Shown here: positions 14,762-23,009 of the stretch, one piece after another
Layout: the number at the start of each line of letters is the position of its first letter
Position numbering within the stretch: position 1 is the stretch's first letter
NCBI GenBank assembly: GCA_020637295.1
Contig: JACJWF010000018.1
Coordinates: 1 to 56,295, forward strand
DNA: 56,295 bases
Origin: Acidimicrobiaceae bacterium
GTDB taxonomy: Bacteria > Actinomycetota > Acidimicrobiia > Acidimicrobiales > Ilumatobacteraceae
Direction: 5' to 3'
Notes under the pieces: model-generated
Told to the model about the DNA's origin: nothing
What the model saw: only the letters and a program-made list of their open reading frames with translations
Database searches by the model: none
Translations under genes and position numbers: made by a program

Positions 14762-15973
14762 ATGCGATTGCTCGTGGTCGGCGCCGGCGGAGTCGGATCC
14801 TCGATCGTCTCCATCGCCGCCCGCCGACCGGTCTTCGAGCAGATCGTCGTCGCCGACGTGGACCCCAACCGCTCCGGCAGGGCCGCCGCGCACACCGGCA
14901 AGGACCATGTCATCGCCACCCGCGTGGACGCGTCGGACCGCATCGACCTGGTGGACCTGGCCCGCAGCGCCCGCGCCGACGTGGTGGTCAACGCCTGCGA
15001 TCCGCGCTTCAACCCGCCGATCTTCGACGCCGCGTTCGAGGCCGGGTGCCACTACCTGGACATGGCGATGCACATGTCCACCCCGCACCCCACCCGCCCC
15101 TACGAGGAGTGCGGAGTGAAGCTCGGCGACGCCCAGTTCGCCGTCGCCGACCAGTGGGAGGACCGCGAACTGCTCGCGCTGGTGGGCATGGGCGTCGAGC
15201 CCGGGTTCTCCGACGTGGCCGCCCGCTACGCCAGCGACCACCTGTTCAGCCGGATCGACGAGGTCGGCGTGCGCGACGGGGCGGACCTGGTGATCGAGGG
15301 GTTCGACTTCGCCCCGACGTTCAGCATCTGGACCACCATCGAGGAGTGCCTGAACCCGCCGATCATCTACGAGCGCGACCGGGGCTGGTTCACCACCGCG
15401 CCGTTCAGCGAGCCGGAGACGTTCGTCTTCCCCGACGGCATCGGCGCGCTGGGTTGCGTGAACGTGGAGCACGAGGAAGTGCTGCTGATGCCCCGCTGGC
15501 TGGACGTCGGCCGGGTGACCTTCAAGTACGGCCTGGGTGACGAGTTCATCGACGTGCTGCAGACCCTGCACAAGCTGGGCCTGGACTCCACCCGCCCCGT
15601 CACCGTCCGCGGGCAGGAGGTCGCGCCACGGGACGTCGTGGCCGCCACCCTGCCCAACCCGGCCGAGCTGGGTGACCGCATGCGCGGACGCACCTGCGCG
15701 GGCTCGCTGGTCACCGGCCTGGGCACCGACGGCAACCCCCGGTCCACCTACCTGTACCAGGTGGTGGACAACGAGTGGACGATGCGCGAGTACGGCCACC
15801 AGGCGGTGGTCTGGCAGACGGCCGTCCACCCCGTGGTGGCGCTGGAGATGCTGGCGACGGGCGAATGGAAGGGCGCTGGGGTGAAGGGGCCGGAGGCGTT
15901 CACCGCCGACCCGTTCCTCGCCCTCCTGAACGAGCACGGCGCCCCGTGGGCGATGGAGGAACGCACCCCGTGA
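14762..15973 (+). CDS. Saccharopine dehydrogenase-like NAD(P)-dependent oxidoreductase
   Basis: This 403-aa protein has an N-terminal Rossmann fold (LLVVGAGGVGSSIVSIAARR, 3-22; VVADVDPNRSGR) and a C-terminal saccharopine dehydrogenase-like substrate domain containing GVEPGFSDVAARYASDHL. The family (LYS9-like) makes or splits secondary amines such as saccharopine or carboxynorspermidine. No lysine or polyamine genes lie nearby, so the substrate is open. The next gene starts by a GTGA overlap, so they form a two-gene unit. Confidence 0.82.
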   Translation: MRLLVVGAGGVGSSIVSIAARRPVFEQIVVADVDPNRSGRAAAHTGKDHVIATRVDASDRIDLVDLARSARADVVVNACDPRFNPPIFDAAFEAGCHYLDMAMHMSTPHPTRPYEECGVKLGDAQFAVADQWEDRELLALVGMGVEPGFSDVAARYASDHLFSRIDEVGVRDGADLVIEGFDFAPTFSIWTTIEECLNPPIIYERDRGWFTTAPFSEPETFVFPDGIGALGCVNVEHEEVLLMPRWLDVGRVTFKYGLGDEFIDVLQTLHKLGLDSTRPVTVRGQEVAPRDVVAATLPNPAELGDRMRGRTCAGSLVTGLGTDGNPRSTYLYQVVDNEWTMREYGHQAVVWQTAVHPVVALEMLATGEWKGAGVKGPEAFTADPFLALLNEHGAPWAMEERTP

Positions 15974-16221
15974 ACCGGCTGAACAAGTTCGACGCCGAAC
16001 GCCTGCTGGCGGACTACGACGACGACCCGGTGGCGGCGCTGACCGCTGCGCTGCGGGTGGTGCTGGACCGCCCCCACGACGACTGGACCCAGCTGGTGAA
16101 GGCCGCAGGGTTCACCTGCGCCCGGCGGATCCTGCTCCAGGCCGGCGATACCGTGGCCCTCGACGAACTGGCCGCCGAGCTCAACGAGATGCGGTCACTC
16201 GACCCGGCTGTCCTCAGGTAG
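15970..16221 (+). CDS. Small protein of unknown function, coupled to the saccharopine-dehydrogenase-like gene
   Basis: This 83-aa protein starts at GTG 15970, overlapping the upstream stop (GTGA). It is mostly alpha-helical: NKFDAERLLADYDDDPVAAL, then a DDWTQLVKAAGF segment, RRILLQAGDTVALDELAAELNE and LDPAVLR. No membrane segment or known motif is seen. Its coupling to the dehydrogenase suggests it helps or binds that enzyme, but this is inference. Its last 27 nt overlap the DCC-protein gene on the opposite strand. Confidence 0.68.
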   Translation: MNRLNKFDAERLLADYDDDPVAALTAALRVVLDRPHDDWTQLVKAAGFTCARRILLQAGDTVALDELAAELNEMRSLDPAVLR

Positions 16222-16593
16222 GGGCATCTCGCACGCCGCGGTGCCGCCGGGGAGGCGGTGACGGTTGCGGGCCACCCAGCGGTACACGACGCCACTCAGC
16301 CAGTGGATGCCGGGCACCCGCATCAGCGCACCGAGCAGCCACCAACCCCTGCCCGCCGCCAGCAGCAGCGCGCTGACCCCGTCCTCCGCGGCATACACGC
16401 GGTGGTCGCGGGCGACGTACTGGACGGCGGTCTCGCACTGCGCCGGCGTCAGGCCCAGCACCTCGAGGTCCATCTGCTGGTACGGCACCACCGGCGGCAT
16501 CCGGCGGATCCACCGCTGGGCGAACCGCACCGACGAGGAGCAGAACGCGCAGTCCCCGTCGAACACCAGGACGGGCAGGGTCGGGGCAGGCAC
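16195..16593 (-). CDS. DCC-family (YuxK-like) thiol-disulfide protein
   Basis: This 132-aa protein has the defining DxxCxxC of the DCC family, in VLVFDGDCAFCSSSVRFAQRWI (about 8-29), a thioredoxin-like redox motif. The family continues with a helical region containing ALLLAAGRGWWLLGALMRVPG and VVYRWVARNRHRL, as seen here. Function is poorly known; disulfide exchange is assumed from the CxxC. The GTG start at 16593 is set by TAGCCT 7 nt upstream. Confidence 0.83.
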   Translation of the reverse strand: MPAPTLPVLVFDGDCAFCSSSVRFAQRWIRRMPPVVPYQQMDLEVLGLTPAQCETAVQYVARDHRVYAAEDGVSALLLAAGRGWWLLGALMRVPGIHWLSGVVYRWVARNRHRLPGGTAACEMPLPEDSRVE

Positions 16594-16600
16594 GGCGCCC

Positions 16601-16606
16601 AGGCTA
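16601..16606 (-). promoter_or_regulatory. -10 box (TAGCCT) of a leaderless promoter for the DCC-family gene
   Basis: TAGCCT on the minus strand ends 7 nt before GTG 16593. The box lies between the DCC gene and the upstream DUF4262 stop at 16615. Confidence 0.58.
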
Positions 16607-16614
16607 CGGGGCGC

Positions 16615-17097
16615 TCACCCGAGGTCGGCGAGGACCGGCTGGGCCATCAGCAGGCGGCGGTCGAAGCCGGCCTCCGTCGGGAGGAAGCCGTTGCGGTCCG
16701 GCCACAGGAGCTGGACGGCGTCGAACGGCCGGCCCTTGCGCCACGCCACCGCGGTCGGCAGCAACTCCACCGTCACTTCCGGGGCCAGCGGGGCGAACAC
16801 GCACCGCTGCTCGCCGTCGAACAGGCCGGTCAGCTCCACCCCGAGCGGGATCTCCGTGCCGCCGCGCAACAGGTCGGCCACCAGGTCGAACAGGCCACGC
16901 GCCATGGACGGGGTGAGCCCTAAAAGAACAACCTCGGGGAAGCCGAACGCCTCCGGGTAGCCGATGGTGTACACGTACCCGGCCAGCGGCGGGTCGGTGT
17001 CGGTGCGGGCCGCCACCGGCTCCATCGCCCAGCCGTGGGTCTCCACCATCCACTCGATCTTCTCGGCGTGGGGGATGTGGAAGTCGGGCAGCTCCAT
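16615..17097 (-). CDS. DUF4262-domain protein
   Basis: This 160-aa cytosolic protein matches the DUF4262 pattern: an N-terminal helix (HAEKIEWMVETHGWAMEPV), then YVYTIGYPEAFGFPEVVLLGLTPSMARGLFDLVADLLRGG, and a later VAWRKGRPFDAVQLLWPDRNGFLP block. The function of this domain family is unknown. ATG 17097 is set by TAGCCT 7 nt upstream. It precedes the DCC gene on the same strand with a 21-nt gap, but that gene has its own -10 box. Confidence 0.75.
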   Translation of the reverse strand: MELPDFHIPHAEKIEWMVETHGWAMEPVAARTDTDPPLAGYVYTIGYPEAFGFPEVVLLGLTPSMARGLFDLVADLLRGGTEIPLGVELTGLFDGEQRCVFAPLAPEVTVELLPTAVAWRKGRPFDAVQLLWPDRNGFLPTEAGFDRRLLMAQPVLADLG

Positions 17098-17104
17098 CGC
17101 TGCC

Positions 17105-17110
17105 AGGCTA
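17105..17110 (-). promoter_or_regulatory. -10 box (TAGCCT) of a leaderless promoter for the DUF4262 gene
   Basis: TAGCCT on the minus strand ends 7 nt before ATG 17097 and overlaps the end of the APH-family gene. Confidence 0.58.
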
Positions 17111-18142
17111 GATGAGTGCTTCGGCGCCGAGGTCGAGGCAGTGGCGGACGTGGCGGGTGGCCATCGCCGTGAACATCCGCTCGCTGCGCTCGCTGGACCC
17201 GACCACCTGCGAGGCGACCACGGCCATGATCACGCCGCCGTACGCGTCGCGGGCGTAGTGGCGGAAGAACTCGTTGCCGTCCACGTGCACGTCGTACTCG
17301 CCCAGCGCGGCGAGGTAGTCCTCCACCAGCCCGCGCTCGATGGCCAGCCGGTCCTCCGGCAGCGGGCCGGCGCCCATGAAGTAGCTGACGTCGGCGCTGG
17401 CCGGCCCCTGCCCCGGGGTCTGCCAGTCCACCGCCGCCACCGGGTAGCCACCCTCGGGCGTGGCGAACATCAGGTTGTCCAGCCGGTAGTCGCCGTGGGT
17501 GACCGTCTGGGGCAGGTTGCGGCCGTCGATCCAGTCGGGGATGCGCTCGCCGAACCGCTCGATCAGCGCGACACCCTCGCTGTCCAGGTACTTCGCGTAC
17601 GTGCCGAGGAAGCCGGGCACGAACATGCCCCACATCGCCTGCAGGTTGGTGGCGTCGCCGGACGTCCGCTTCTGCAGGAACTCGATGTGCGAGAGGCTGT
17701 CGTCGCCCCAGCGCGGCCCGTGCAGGCGGGCCAGCTCGATCACGGCCGTGCGGGCGTGCTCGGCGGAGCAGCCGGTGAGCTGGTTGCCCTGCTCGGCGGG
17801 CGCCAGGTCCTCCAGCAGCAGCACGAAGTCGCCGTCGTCGGGGTGCCATTCGCTGTGGTAGCAGTGGGCCACACGGATGTCCACCGTGGGTGCGATCTGC
17901 CGGTAGAACTGCACCTCCCGGTCGTAGTTGCGCAGCGCCACGCCGGTGGCCCGGCTGGTGGGGTCCGGCGAGGGCAGCTTGGCGATCAGGCTGGTGGGCA
18001 GGTCGCTGCCCGCGGGCACGTCCAGCGCCATCCGCAGGTTCATCCCCACCAGGCCGTCGCCGATGCGCTTGGTGGCGGTGATGCGGACGTCGGCGCCGAG
18101 CACGCTGCTCAGCCACTCGGAGGTGATCGCGTCGGGTTCCAT
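17108..18142 (-). CDS. APH/ecdysteroid-kinase-like phosphotransferase
   Basis: This 344-aa protein has a kinase-like fold of the aminoglycoside phosphotransferase/EcKinase group. The catalytic loop is HGDYRLDNLMF (Brenner-type HGDxxxxN), followed by the magnesium-binding AVDWQTPG in place of the usual DFE/DWE. The N-lobe has SLIAKLPS, with the ATP-binding Lys. Such proteins are often found with acyl-CoA metabolism in actinobacteria and probably phosphorylate a small hydroxylated metabolite. I see no reason to infer antibiotic resistance. ATG 18142 is preceded by TACGGT 9 nt upstream. It is divergent from the phytanoyl-CoA dioxygenase-like gene. Confidence 0.8.
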   Translation of the reverse strand: MEPDAITSEWLSSVLGADVRITATKRIGDGLVGMNLRMALDVPAGSDLPTSLIAKLPSPDPTSRATGVALRNYDREVQFYRQIAPTVDIRVAHCYHSEWHPDDGDFVLLLEDLAPAEQGNQLTGCSAEHARTAVIELARLHGPRWGDDSLSHIEFLQKRTSGDATNLQAMWGMFVPGFLGTYAKYLDSEGVALIERFGERIPDWIDGRNLPQTVTHGDYRLDNLMFATPEGGYPVAAVDWQTPGQGPASADVSYFMGAGPLPEDRLAIERGLVEDYLAALGEYDVHVDGNEFFRHYARDAYGGVIMAVVASQVVGSSERSERMFTAMATRHVRHCLDLGAEALI

Positions 18143-18190
18143 GGTGCGCCGACCGTAGCCCCTCGGCCCGTGGTCTGGCAGAGTTGGCGC

Positions 18191-19018
18191 ATGACGGCGA
18201 CGGCGACGGCCGGCCCGGCAGATCTGGCCGGCCACATCGAGCGGCTCGACCGCGACGGGTACACGATCGTCCACGACGCGTTCGACGCCGACCTGGCCGC
18301 CGCCATCGACGCGGACATCGACCGGCTGGAGCACGAACTGGGCATCGGCTTCGGCGGCAACGGGTTCGAGGGCCGGGCCACCACCCGGGTCTACAACCTG
18401 CTGGCGCTGGGCGACCTGTACGCCCAGATCCCCGTGCACCCGGTGGTGCTGCCGCTGATGCACCACCTGCTCGGGAACGGCTGCCTGGTCAGCAGCCTGT
18501 CGTCGATCACCATCCACCCGGGCGAGGGCGCCCAGCCGATCCACGCCGACGACCAGGTGATCCCCGGCCAGAAGCCGCGCCGCTCGGTCACCGCCAACAG
18601 CATGTGGGCGATCACCGACTTCACGGAGGCCAACGGCGCCACGCGGATCGTTCCCGGCAGCCACCTCCTGGACCACTCCCCCGTGTACGGTCAGCACTAC
18701 GACAGCGTCCCGGCGGAGATGCCGAAGGGCAGCATCCTCGTGTGGAACGGCGGGTTCTGGCACGGCGGCGGCGCCAACACCACCGGGCAGCGGCGCCGCG
18801 GCATCGCCATGAACTACTGCGCCGGGTTCATCCGCCAGCAGGAGAACCAGCAGTTGGGCATCCCGCTGGAGACCGTCCGCGGCTTCTCACCCGAACTGCA
18901 GGAGTTGTGCGGCTTCGGCGTCTACCAGGGCCTGATCGGCCACATCGACCGCCAGTCCCCCGCCCAGCGCCTGCTGGACCCGGCGTCGGCAACGGCGATG
19001 CTCTGGGACCGCACCTAG
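18191..19018 (+). CDS. Phytanoyl-CoA dioxygenase (PhyH) family protein
   Basis: This 275-aa protein is a Fe(II)/2-oxoglutarate-dependent oxygenase of the PhyH type. The iron ligands are visible as H118-x-D120 (IHADDQ) and the distal H191 (FWHGGGANTT); the 2-oxoglutarate-binding Arg is probably in the RRRG following it. WAITDFTEANGATRIVPGSH is the family core. It probably hydroxylates a lipid-derived or other small substrate. CAGAGT lies 6 nt before the ATG, a weak variant of the leaderless box. Its 3' end overlaps the opposite gene by 4 nt. Confidence 0.85.
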   Translation: MTATATAGPADLAGHIERLDRDGYTIVHDAFDADLAAAIDADIDRLEHELGIGFGGNGFEGRATTRVYNLLALGDLYAQIPVHPVVLPLMHHLLGNGCLVSSLSSITIHPGEGAQPIHADDQVIPGQKPRRSVTANSMWAITDFTEANGATRIVPGSHLLDHSPVYGQHYDSVPAEMPKGSILVWNGGFWHGGGANTTGQRRRGIAMNYCAGFIRQQENQQLGIPLETVRGFSPELQELCGFGVYQGLIGHIDRQSPAQRLLDPASATAMLWDRT

Positions 19019-19647
19019 CGACGGCGGTTGCGGACCTCGGTGAGCACCACGGGGTCCTGCTGCCCGTTCCATGTCGCCACCATCCCGATCGGCGGGCGGT
19101 CACCCGCGAGCGGTCGGCGCCACACCCTGACCTCGAGACCGTCGTTCGCCAGCGTCACAACGTCGCCGTCGTCGGCTCCCATCGTGAATCCGTCCACCGG
19201 CACGCGCTCCATCGTCCAGCCCCCGCCGGCGATCCTCACATTGGTCGGGGCGACGTACCACCGGCCGTCGTACACGGCCATCCCGAGCGCCTCGCCCTGC
19301 CCGGTCATCGAGACGGCAGCGAGCATCATCAGGAAGATCGGGTCCTGCAGGCCGTCATACACCCACCTCGTGCCGAGCACCGAGTGCTGCATCGTCGTGA
19401 TGAGCGCGCCCTCGGGACCATCGTCGAGAGGGGCGTCGCGGTAGGTCAGCGGCACGTGCAGCAGGTGACCGTCGGCGCGGGCCAGGAAGGCTTCCATCCC
19501 CACCCGACCGTCGGGGTCGTCGAACCGGTACGACCCGATGACCTCGATCTGCGTGCCGGATGCCGGCCCCCATGCGTGGCGAGGCACCCAGTCGGCGATG
19601 ATCTCCTCTTTCGAGGGCTCCAGGGTTGCACGGTGGAAGAGCGCCAC
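19015..19647 (-). CDS. Stand-alone maltokinase N-terminal cap-like domain protein
   Basis: This 210-aa protein starts with ALFHRATLEPSKEEIIADWVPRH and contains EVIGSYRFDDPDGRVGMEAFLARADGHLLHVPLTYRDAPL and LGTRWVYDGL. This is the pattern of the cap domain that precedes the kinase in maltokinases and of related single-domain actinobacterial proteins. No kinase domain follows, so it cannot phosphorylate maltose alone. It may bind a ligand or regulate another protein. GTG 19647 was chosen because it begins at the conserved ALFHRAT and TATGCT lies 8 nt upstream. Confidence 0.7.
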   Translation of the reverse strand: MALFHRATLEPSKEEIIADWVPRHAWGPASGTQIEVIGSYRFDDPDGRVGMEAFLARADGHLLHVPLTYRDAPLDDGPEGALITTMQHSVLGTRWVYDGLQDPIFLMMLAAVSMTGQGEALGMAVYDGRWYVAPTNVRIAGGGWTMERVPVDGFTMGADDGDVVTLANDGLEVRVWRRPLAGDRPPIGMVATWNGQQDPVVLTEVRNRRR

Positions 19648-19655
19648 GAACCGGG

Positions 19656-19661
19656 AGCATA
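19656..19661 (-). promoter_or_regulatory. -10 box (TATGCT) of a leaderless promoter for the cap-domain gene
   Basis: TATGCT on the minus strand ends 8 nt before GTG 19647. Confidence 0.55.
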
Positions 19662-19794
19662 GGGTCCGCCGCCGGAGGCCGGGACCGCGCTCACGGAGCG
19701 GCACCGCCATGCCGATCACCATCCGTGGGCATACCAGCGCTTCGGGTGAGATTCTTGTCAGAGGTTCGGGCGCGCTGTGCGTCGTAAGGGGGTG

Positions 19795-20376
19795 ATGATC
19801 GTGCATGCTGCCGAACTCCCCCAGGGTGACCCCGTACGGTCACTGCGCCTGGTCGCCGACAACACACGCGCCGGTTCCGCCCGCTCCGGCATCGTCGCGT
19901 TGTACGAGGCCGAGTTCCGGGGTGTCGCCCGCCTGGCCTACCTGCTGTGTGGTGACACCCAGCAGGCCGACGACCTGGCGCACGACGCGTTCGTCCGCCT
20001 GTACGAGCACTGGGACCGGGTGCAGGAGCCGGAACGCCGGCTCGCGTACCTCCGGTCCATCGTGGTGAACCTCGCCCACAGCGCGCACCGGAGGAAGGCG
20101 ACCGCCCGCCGCCATTCACATGCTCCGATGCTCGCCGTGGGCGGGGCCGCCGCCTCTGCCGAGGACGAGGCGCTGCAGCGCACTTCCCGGCCCGACGTGA
20201 TGGCGGCGTTGGCCACGCTGCCGGACCGTCAACGCACCGCCGTCGTCCTCCGCCACTGGTTGCGGATGACCGAAGGAGAGATCGCCGAGGCCATGGGCTG
20301 CTCGGTGGGCTCGGTGCGGACCCATGTGGCCCGCGGGCACCAGACCCTGGCACAGCGCCTTGGAGGCATCCGATGA
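19795..20376 (+). CDS. ECF RNA polymerase sigma factor (SigE-like family)
   Basis: This 193-aa protein has sigma region 2 at about 33-100 (IVALYEAEFRGVARLAYLLCGD, DDLAHDAFVRLYEHWDRV) and region 4 at about 136-190 (LPDRQRTAVVLRHWLRMTEGEIAEAMGCSVGSVRTHVARG). Between them is a short linker, so it is an ECF factor of the actinobacterial SigE-family type. The start is ambiguous between ATG 19795 and GTG 19801; AAGGGGG at 19786-19792 fits GTG 19801 slightly better. The following membrane protein overlaps by 4 nt (ATGA) and is its likely partner. Confidence 0.88.
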   Translation: MIVHAAELPQGDPVRSLRLVADNTRAGSARSGIVALYEAEFRGVARLAYLLCGDTQQADDLAHDAFVRLYEHWDRVQEPERRLAYLRSIVVNLAHSAHRRKATARRHSHAPMLAVGGAAASAEDEALQRTSRPDVMAALATLPDRQRTAVVLRHWLRMTEGEIAEAMGCSVGSVRTHVARGHQTLAQRLGGIR

Positions 20377-21182
20377 ACGAGTCCCACGACCACTTCGACT
20401 CGCAGCTCGGCCGGCTGCTCGACGATGCCGCGGCGTCGTTCCGGCCCACCCCCGACCTGCCCCGCCTCCAGCGCATGCTGGGTGGCGGCGGCGCGCGGCG
20501 CCGCGGCGCCGTGGTGATGTTCAGCGCAGCCGCCTGCCTGGCCCTCGTCGGTGGCGGCGCCTTCGCCCTCCACCAGCAGGACGAGCCGAGCCGCATCGCC
20601 CCTGCCGGCGAAGGCGAGCACACCGAACCGACCCGCACCACCGAACCCCCGACGACCCGCGGCGAGGAGCCCACCACCAGCGATCGCGAACGCGACGGGG
20701 AGCCGGGGACGTCCGAGCACCCGGCGGAGCCCACCGAGCCGAAGCCCACGGAGCCGCCGGCGGCCGAACCGCCGGCGACCGAGCCGAAGCCCACCGAACC
20801 GCCGAAGACCACCGAGCCGAAGAGCACCGAGCCGAAGCCGACCGAGCCACCGCACCCCACCACCACGCACGAGCCGGAGCCCACCACCACTGCACCGCAC
20901 GAGGAGCCGACGACGACCGAGCCGACCTGGGAGTGGAGCGTCCACCAGGTCTACGGCTCGTGCGACGCGGCCCCGCCGTACGACGTGTTCTGGGGCACGA
21001 CAGCGCCGGGCGCCAAGGTGGTCATCGAGAGCGCCTACGGCCGCAAGGTCGGCTACGCCAACGAGGCCGGGCAGTTCGAGATCCGCATCGAGTTCCCCGA
21101 GTCGCCGATCAACCAGCCGTTCCAGGTCTGGGTGGTCAGCGAGGGCCACACCGACGACTTCTGGTTCACCCACACCGGCTGA
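20373..21182 (+). CDS. Membrane protein with TEP-rich stalk and C-terminal Ig-like domain, putative anti-sigma partner
   Basis: This 269-aa protein is translationally coupled to the ECF sigma factor. The cytosolic N-terminus (1-43, HFDSQLGRLLDDAAASFRP...LPRLQRML) could bind sigma. A single membrane helix spans about 44-66. Outside the membrane is a stalk of about 105 residues made of TEP, KPTEPP and TTTEP repeats (80-187). A compact C-terminal domain follows (190-269, beta-rich, with an APGAKVVIESAYGRKVGYANEAGQF hairpin like bacterial Ig/adhesin repeats). No zinc-binding anti-sigma motif (HxxxCxxC) is present, so the anti-sigma role rests on position and topology only. Confidence 0.72.
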   Translation: MNESHDHFDSQLGRLLDDAAASFRPTPDLPRLQRMLGGGGARRRGAVVMFSAAACLALVGGGAFALHQQDEPSRIAPAGEGEHTEPTRTTEPPTTRGEEPTTSDRERDGEPGTSEHPAEPTEPKPTEPPAAEPPATEPKPTEPPKTTEPKSTEPKPTEPPHPTTTHEPEPTTTAPHEEPTTTEPTWEWSVHQVYGSCDAAPPYDVFWGTTAPGAKVVIESAYGRKVGYANEAGQFEIRIEFPESPINQPFQVWVVSEGHTDDFWFTHTG

Positions 21183-21226
21183 CCGCGACCCGAACCGGCC
21201 CCGGCGCCGCTACCGTCGCCGGGGCC

Positions 21227-22006
21227 ATGTACCGGTTCCTCCTGCGCCCCAAGTGGATCGGCTTCCACCTCCTGTGTGTCGCCGTGATCGTGGCGATGAT
21301 CAACCTCGGGTTCTGGCAGCTGCGCCGCCTGGACGAGAAGCGGTCGTTCAACGAGCGGGTGCGGGCCACCGCGAACCAGCCGATCGCCCCGTTCCAGGAG
21401 GTGGTCGGCAGCACGGGCGACGACCTCACCGCCATCGAGTACCGGCGGGTGGAGGTCACCGGCAGGTACCTGGACCGGGAGTTCGAGATCGTCAACGTCA
21501 GCCAGGACGGCACCAGCGGCCACGACCAGGTGCTGGTGATGCAACTGGACGACGGGACGCTGCTGGTCGTCAACCGCGGCTTCACCGCAGGAGCATCGGA
21601 CTTCCCCTCAGTGCCGAGCGGCGAAGTCACCCTGATCGGGAGGATCCGCCGCGGCCAGCGCGCCGGCACCGGCCAGACGGCGGACGACGGCACCCAGTTC
21701 CTCACCGAGATCCGCCGGGTGGACCTGGCGGCGCTGGGCGCACAGTTCGACCAACCGCTGCAGCCTGTCTACGTGGACGGGCTGGCCGAAGGTGGCGTGG
21801 AGATCAGCGGGTTGGACCCGATCGCCTTCCCCGCCCTGGACGAAGGCCCCCACCTCAGCTACGCGATCCAGTGGTTCATCTTCACCGTCGCAGTGGCTGC
21901 GGGGTGGGTGCTGGCGGTGCGCCGCAGCGTCACCGACCAACGCGAACGCAACGGTGGCGGGCCACCGAAGCGGAAGAAGGCGTTGATCCCCGAGCAGTAC
22001 CTGTAG
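21227..22006 (+). CDS. SURF1 family cytochrome oxidase biogenesis protein
   Basis: This 259-aa protein has the SURF1 layout: a first membrane helix (about 11-29, IGFHLLCVAVIVAMINLGFWQL) followed by RRLDEK, a periplasmic domain with YRRVEVTGRYLD and LLVVNRGF, and a second helix (about 216-236). HLSYAIQWFIF is the typical SURF1 start of the second helix. SURF1 helps insert heme a into cytochrome c oxidase. The C-terminus is a basic cytosolic tail (PPKRKKA). TACCGT lies 10 nt before ATG 21227. No oxidase genes are in the window. Confidence 0.88.
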   Translation: MYRFLLRPKWIGFHLLCVAVIVAMINLGFWQLRRLDEKRSFNERVRATANQPIAPFQEVVGSTGDDLTAIEYRRVEVTGRYLDREFEIVNVSQDGTSGHDQVLVMQLDDGTLLVVNRGFTAGASDFPSVPSGEVTLIGRIRRGQRAGTGQTADDGTQFLTEIRRVDLAALGAQFDQPLQPVYVDGLAEGGVEISGLDPIAFPALDEGPHLSYAIQWFIFTVAVAAGWVLAVRRSVTDQRERNGGGPPKRKKALIPEQYL

Positions 22007-22024
22007 CGGCGCGACCTGCTCGCG

Positions 22025-22975
22025 TCAGCCGGGGACGAACCCCTCGAGCTCGGCCATGCGGCGGAACTGCTCCACCACGTTCGGGGTCGCGTAGCCGGCG
22101 TCGAGGTTGCGGTAGGCGGTGTCCACGTTGACGGTGATCCGGCCGAACTCGCTCCAGCCGCGGAACTCCTCCCGGGCGCCGATCTCCGTCGCCAGGTCCC
22201 GCGCCGCCTCCCACGCGTCCAGCCCGGCCGCATGGCGGGCAGCAGCCCCCTCGTCCACGAATGCCAGGTAGTCGCGAACTGCCGCCACGCCAGCCTTGTC
22301 CGTCAGCGGGCCGTGGCCGGGGACCACGGTCTCCACGTCCATGCCGAGCATGAGGTCGCAGGCTGCCACCCAGTTGGAGAGCGGCCCGGCCCAGACGATC
22401 GGCGTGCCGCCGATGAACAGGATGTCGCCGGTGTACACCGTCTTGGCGTCGGGCACGTGGGCGATGGTGTCGCCCATCGTGTGTGCCGGGCCGACCTCGA
22501 TCAGCTCCACCACGCGGCCGCCGACCTCGACCTCCAGGCGGCCCTCGAACGTGCGCGTCGGCAGGCGCAGCTCGATGCCGTCGAACTGGAAGGCGCCGAA
22601 GAAGTGGCGGAACAGCTCGCCGACCATTCCCTCCGCCGAGTTGAGGGCCGCCAGCATGGCCGGCGGCACCTCGGTCATCTCATGGGCGGTGGCCGCGCTG
22701 GCGATGATCTCCGCGCCGTCGAGCAACTGGTTGCCGTAGCAGTGATCGCCGTTGGCGTGGGTGTTGACGGCGGTGGCGATCGGGGCCACGCGGGTGGCGT
22801 GCTGCATGGCGTCCAGCATCTCCGCGGTGAGCTTCAGGTCGAACAGCGTGTCGACCAGCAGCGACGCCCCGTCGCCAACCACGAGGCCGGCGTTGCTCCA
22901 GCCCCAGCTCCCGTCCGGTTGCAGGTAGGCATAGCAACCGTCACCGAGTTCGTGCAGACCCTTCGTGTACCCCAT
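22025..22975 (-). CDS. MBL-fold metallo-hydrolase
   Basis: This 316-aa metallo-beta-lactamase-fold enzyme has its metal motif as NTHANGDHCYGN (H73, N75, D77, H78), in which the second histidine of HxHxDH is replaced by Asn, as in several quinoprotein-relay-like and cyclase subgroups. Further ligands are in GPAHTMGDTIAH, VYTGDILF (Asp) and VVPGHGPLTDK (His). The helical C-terminal third is longer than in simple hydrolases. Substrate unknown. Its start is 34 nt from the divergent WS/DGAT gene, so the two may share regulation. Confidence 0.83.
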   Translation of the reverse strand: MGYTKGLHELGDGCYAYLQPDGSWGWSNAGLVVGDGASLLVDTLFDLKLTAEMLDAMQHATRVAPIATAVNTHANGDHCYGNQLLDGAEIIASAATAHEMTEVPPAMLAALNSAEGMVGELFRHFFGAFQFDGIELRLPTRTFEGRLEVEVGGRVVELIEVGPAHTMGDTIAHVPDAKTVYTGDILFIGGTPIVWAGPLSNWVAACDLMLGMDVETVVPGHGPLTDKAGVAAVRDYLAFVDEGAAARHAAGLDAWEAARDLATEIGAREEFRGWSEFGRITVNVDTAYRNLDAGYATPNVVEQFRRMAELEGFVPG

Positions 22976-22997
22976 GGCGCGTTCCTACCACGCCGCC

Positions 22998-23003
22998 TAC
23001 AGT
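22998..23003 (+). promoter_or_regulatory. -10 box (TACAGT) of a leaderless promoter for the WS/DGAT gene
   Basis: TACAGT ends 6 nt before ATG 23010. Confidence 0.6.
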
Positions 23004-23009
23004 GCCGCC

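Noticed and set aside
17108..18142. Aminoglycoside resistance gene
   Set aside because: The fold is shared by many metabolic kinases; context and sequence give no sign of resistance.
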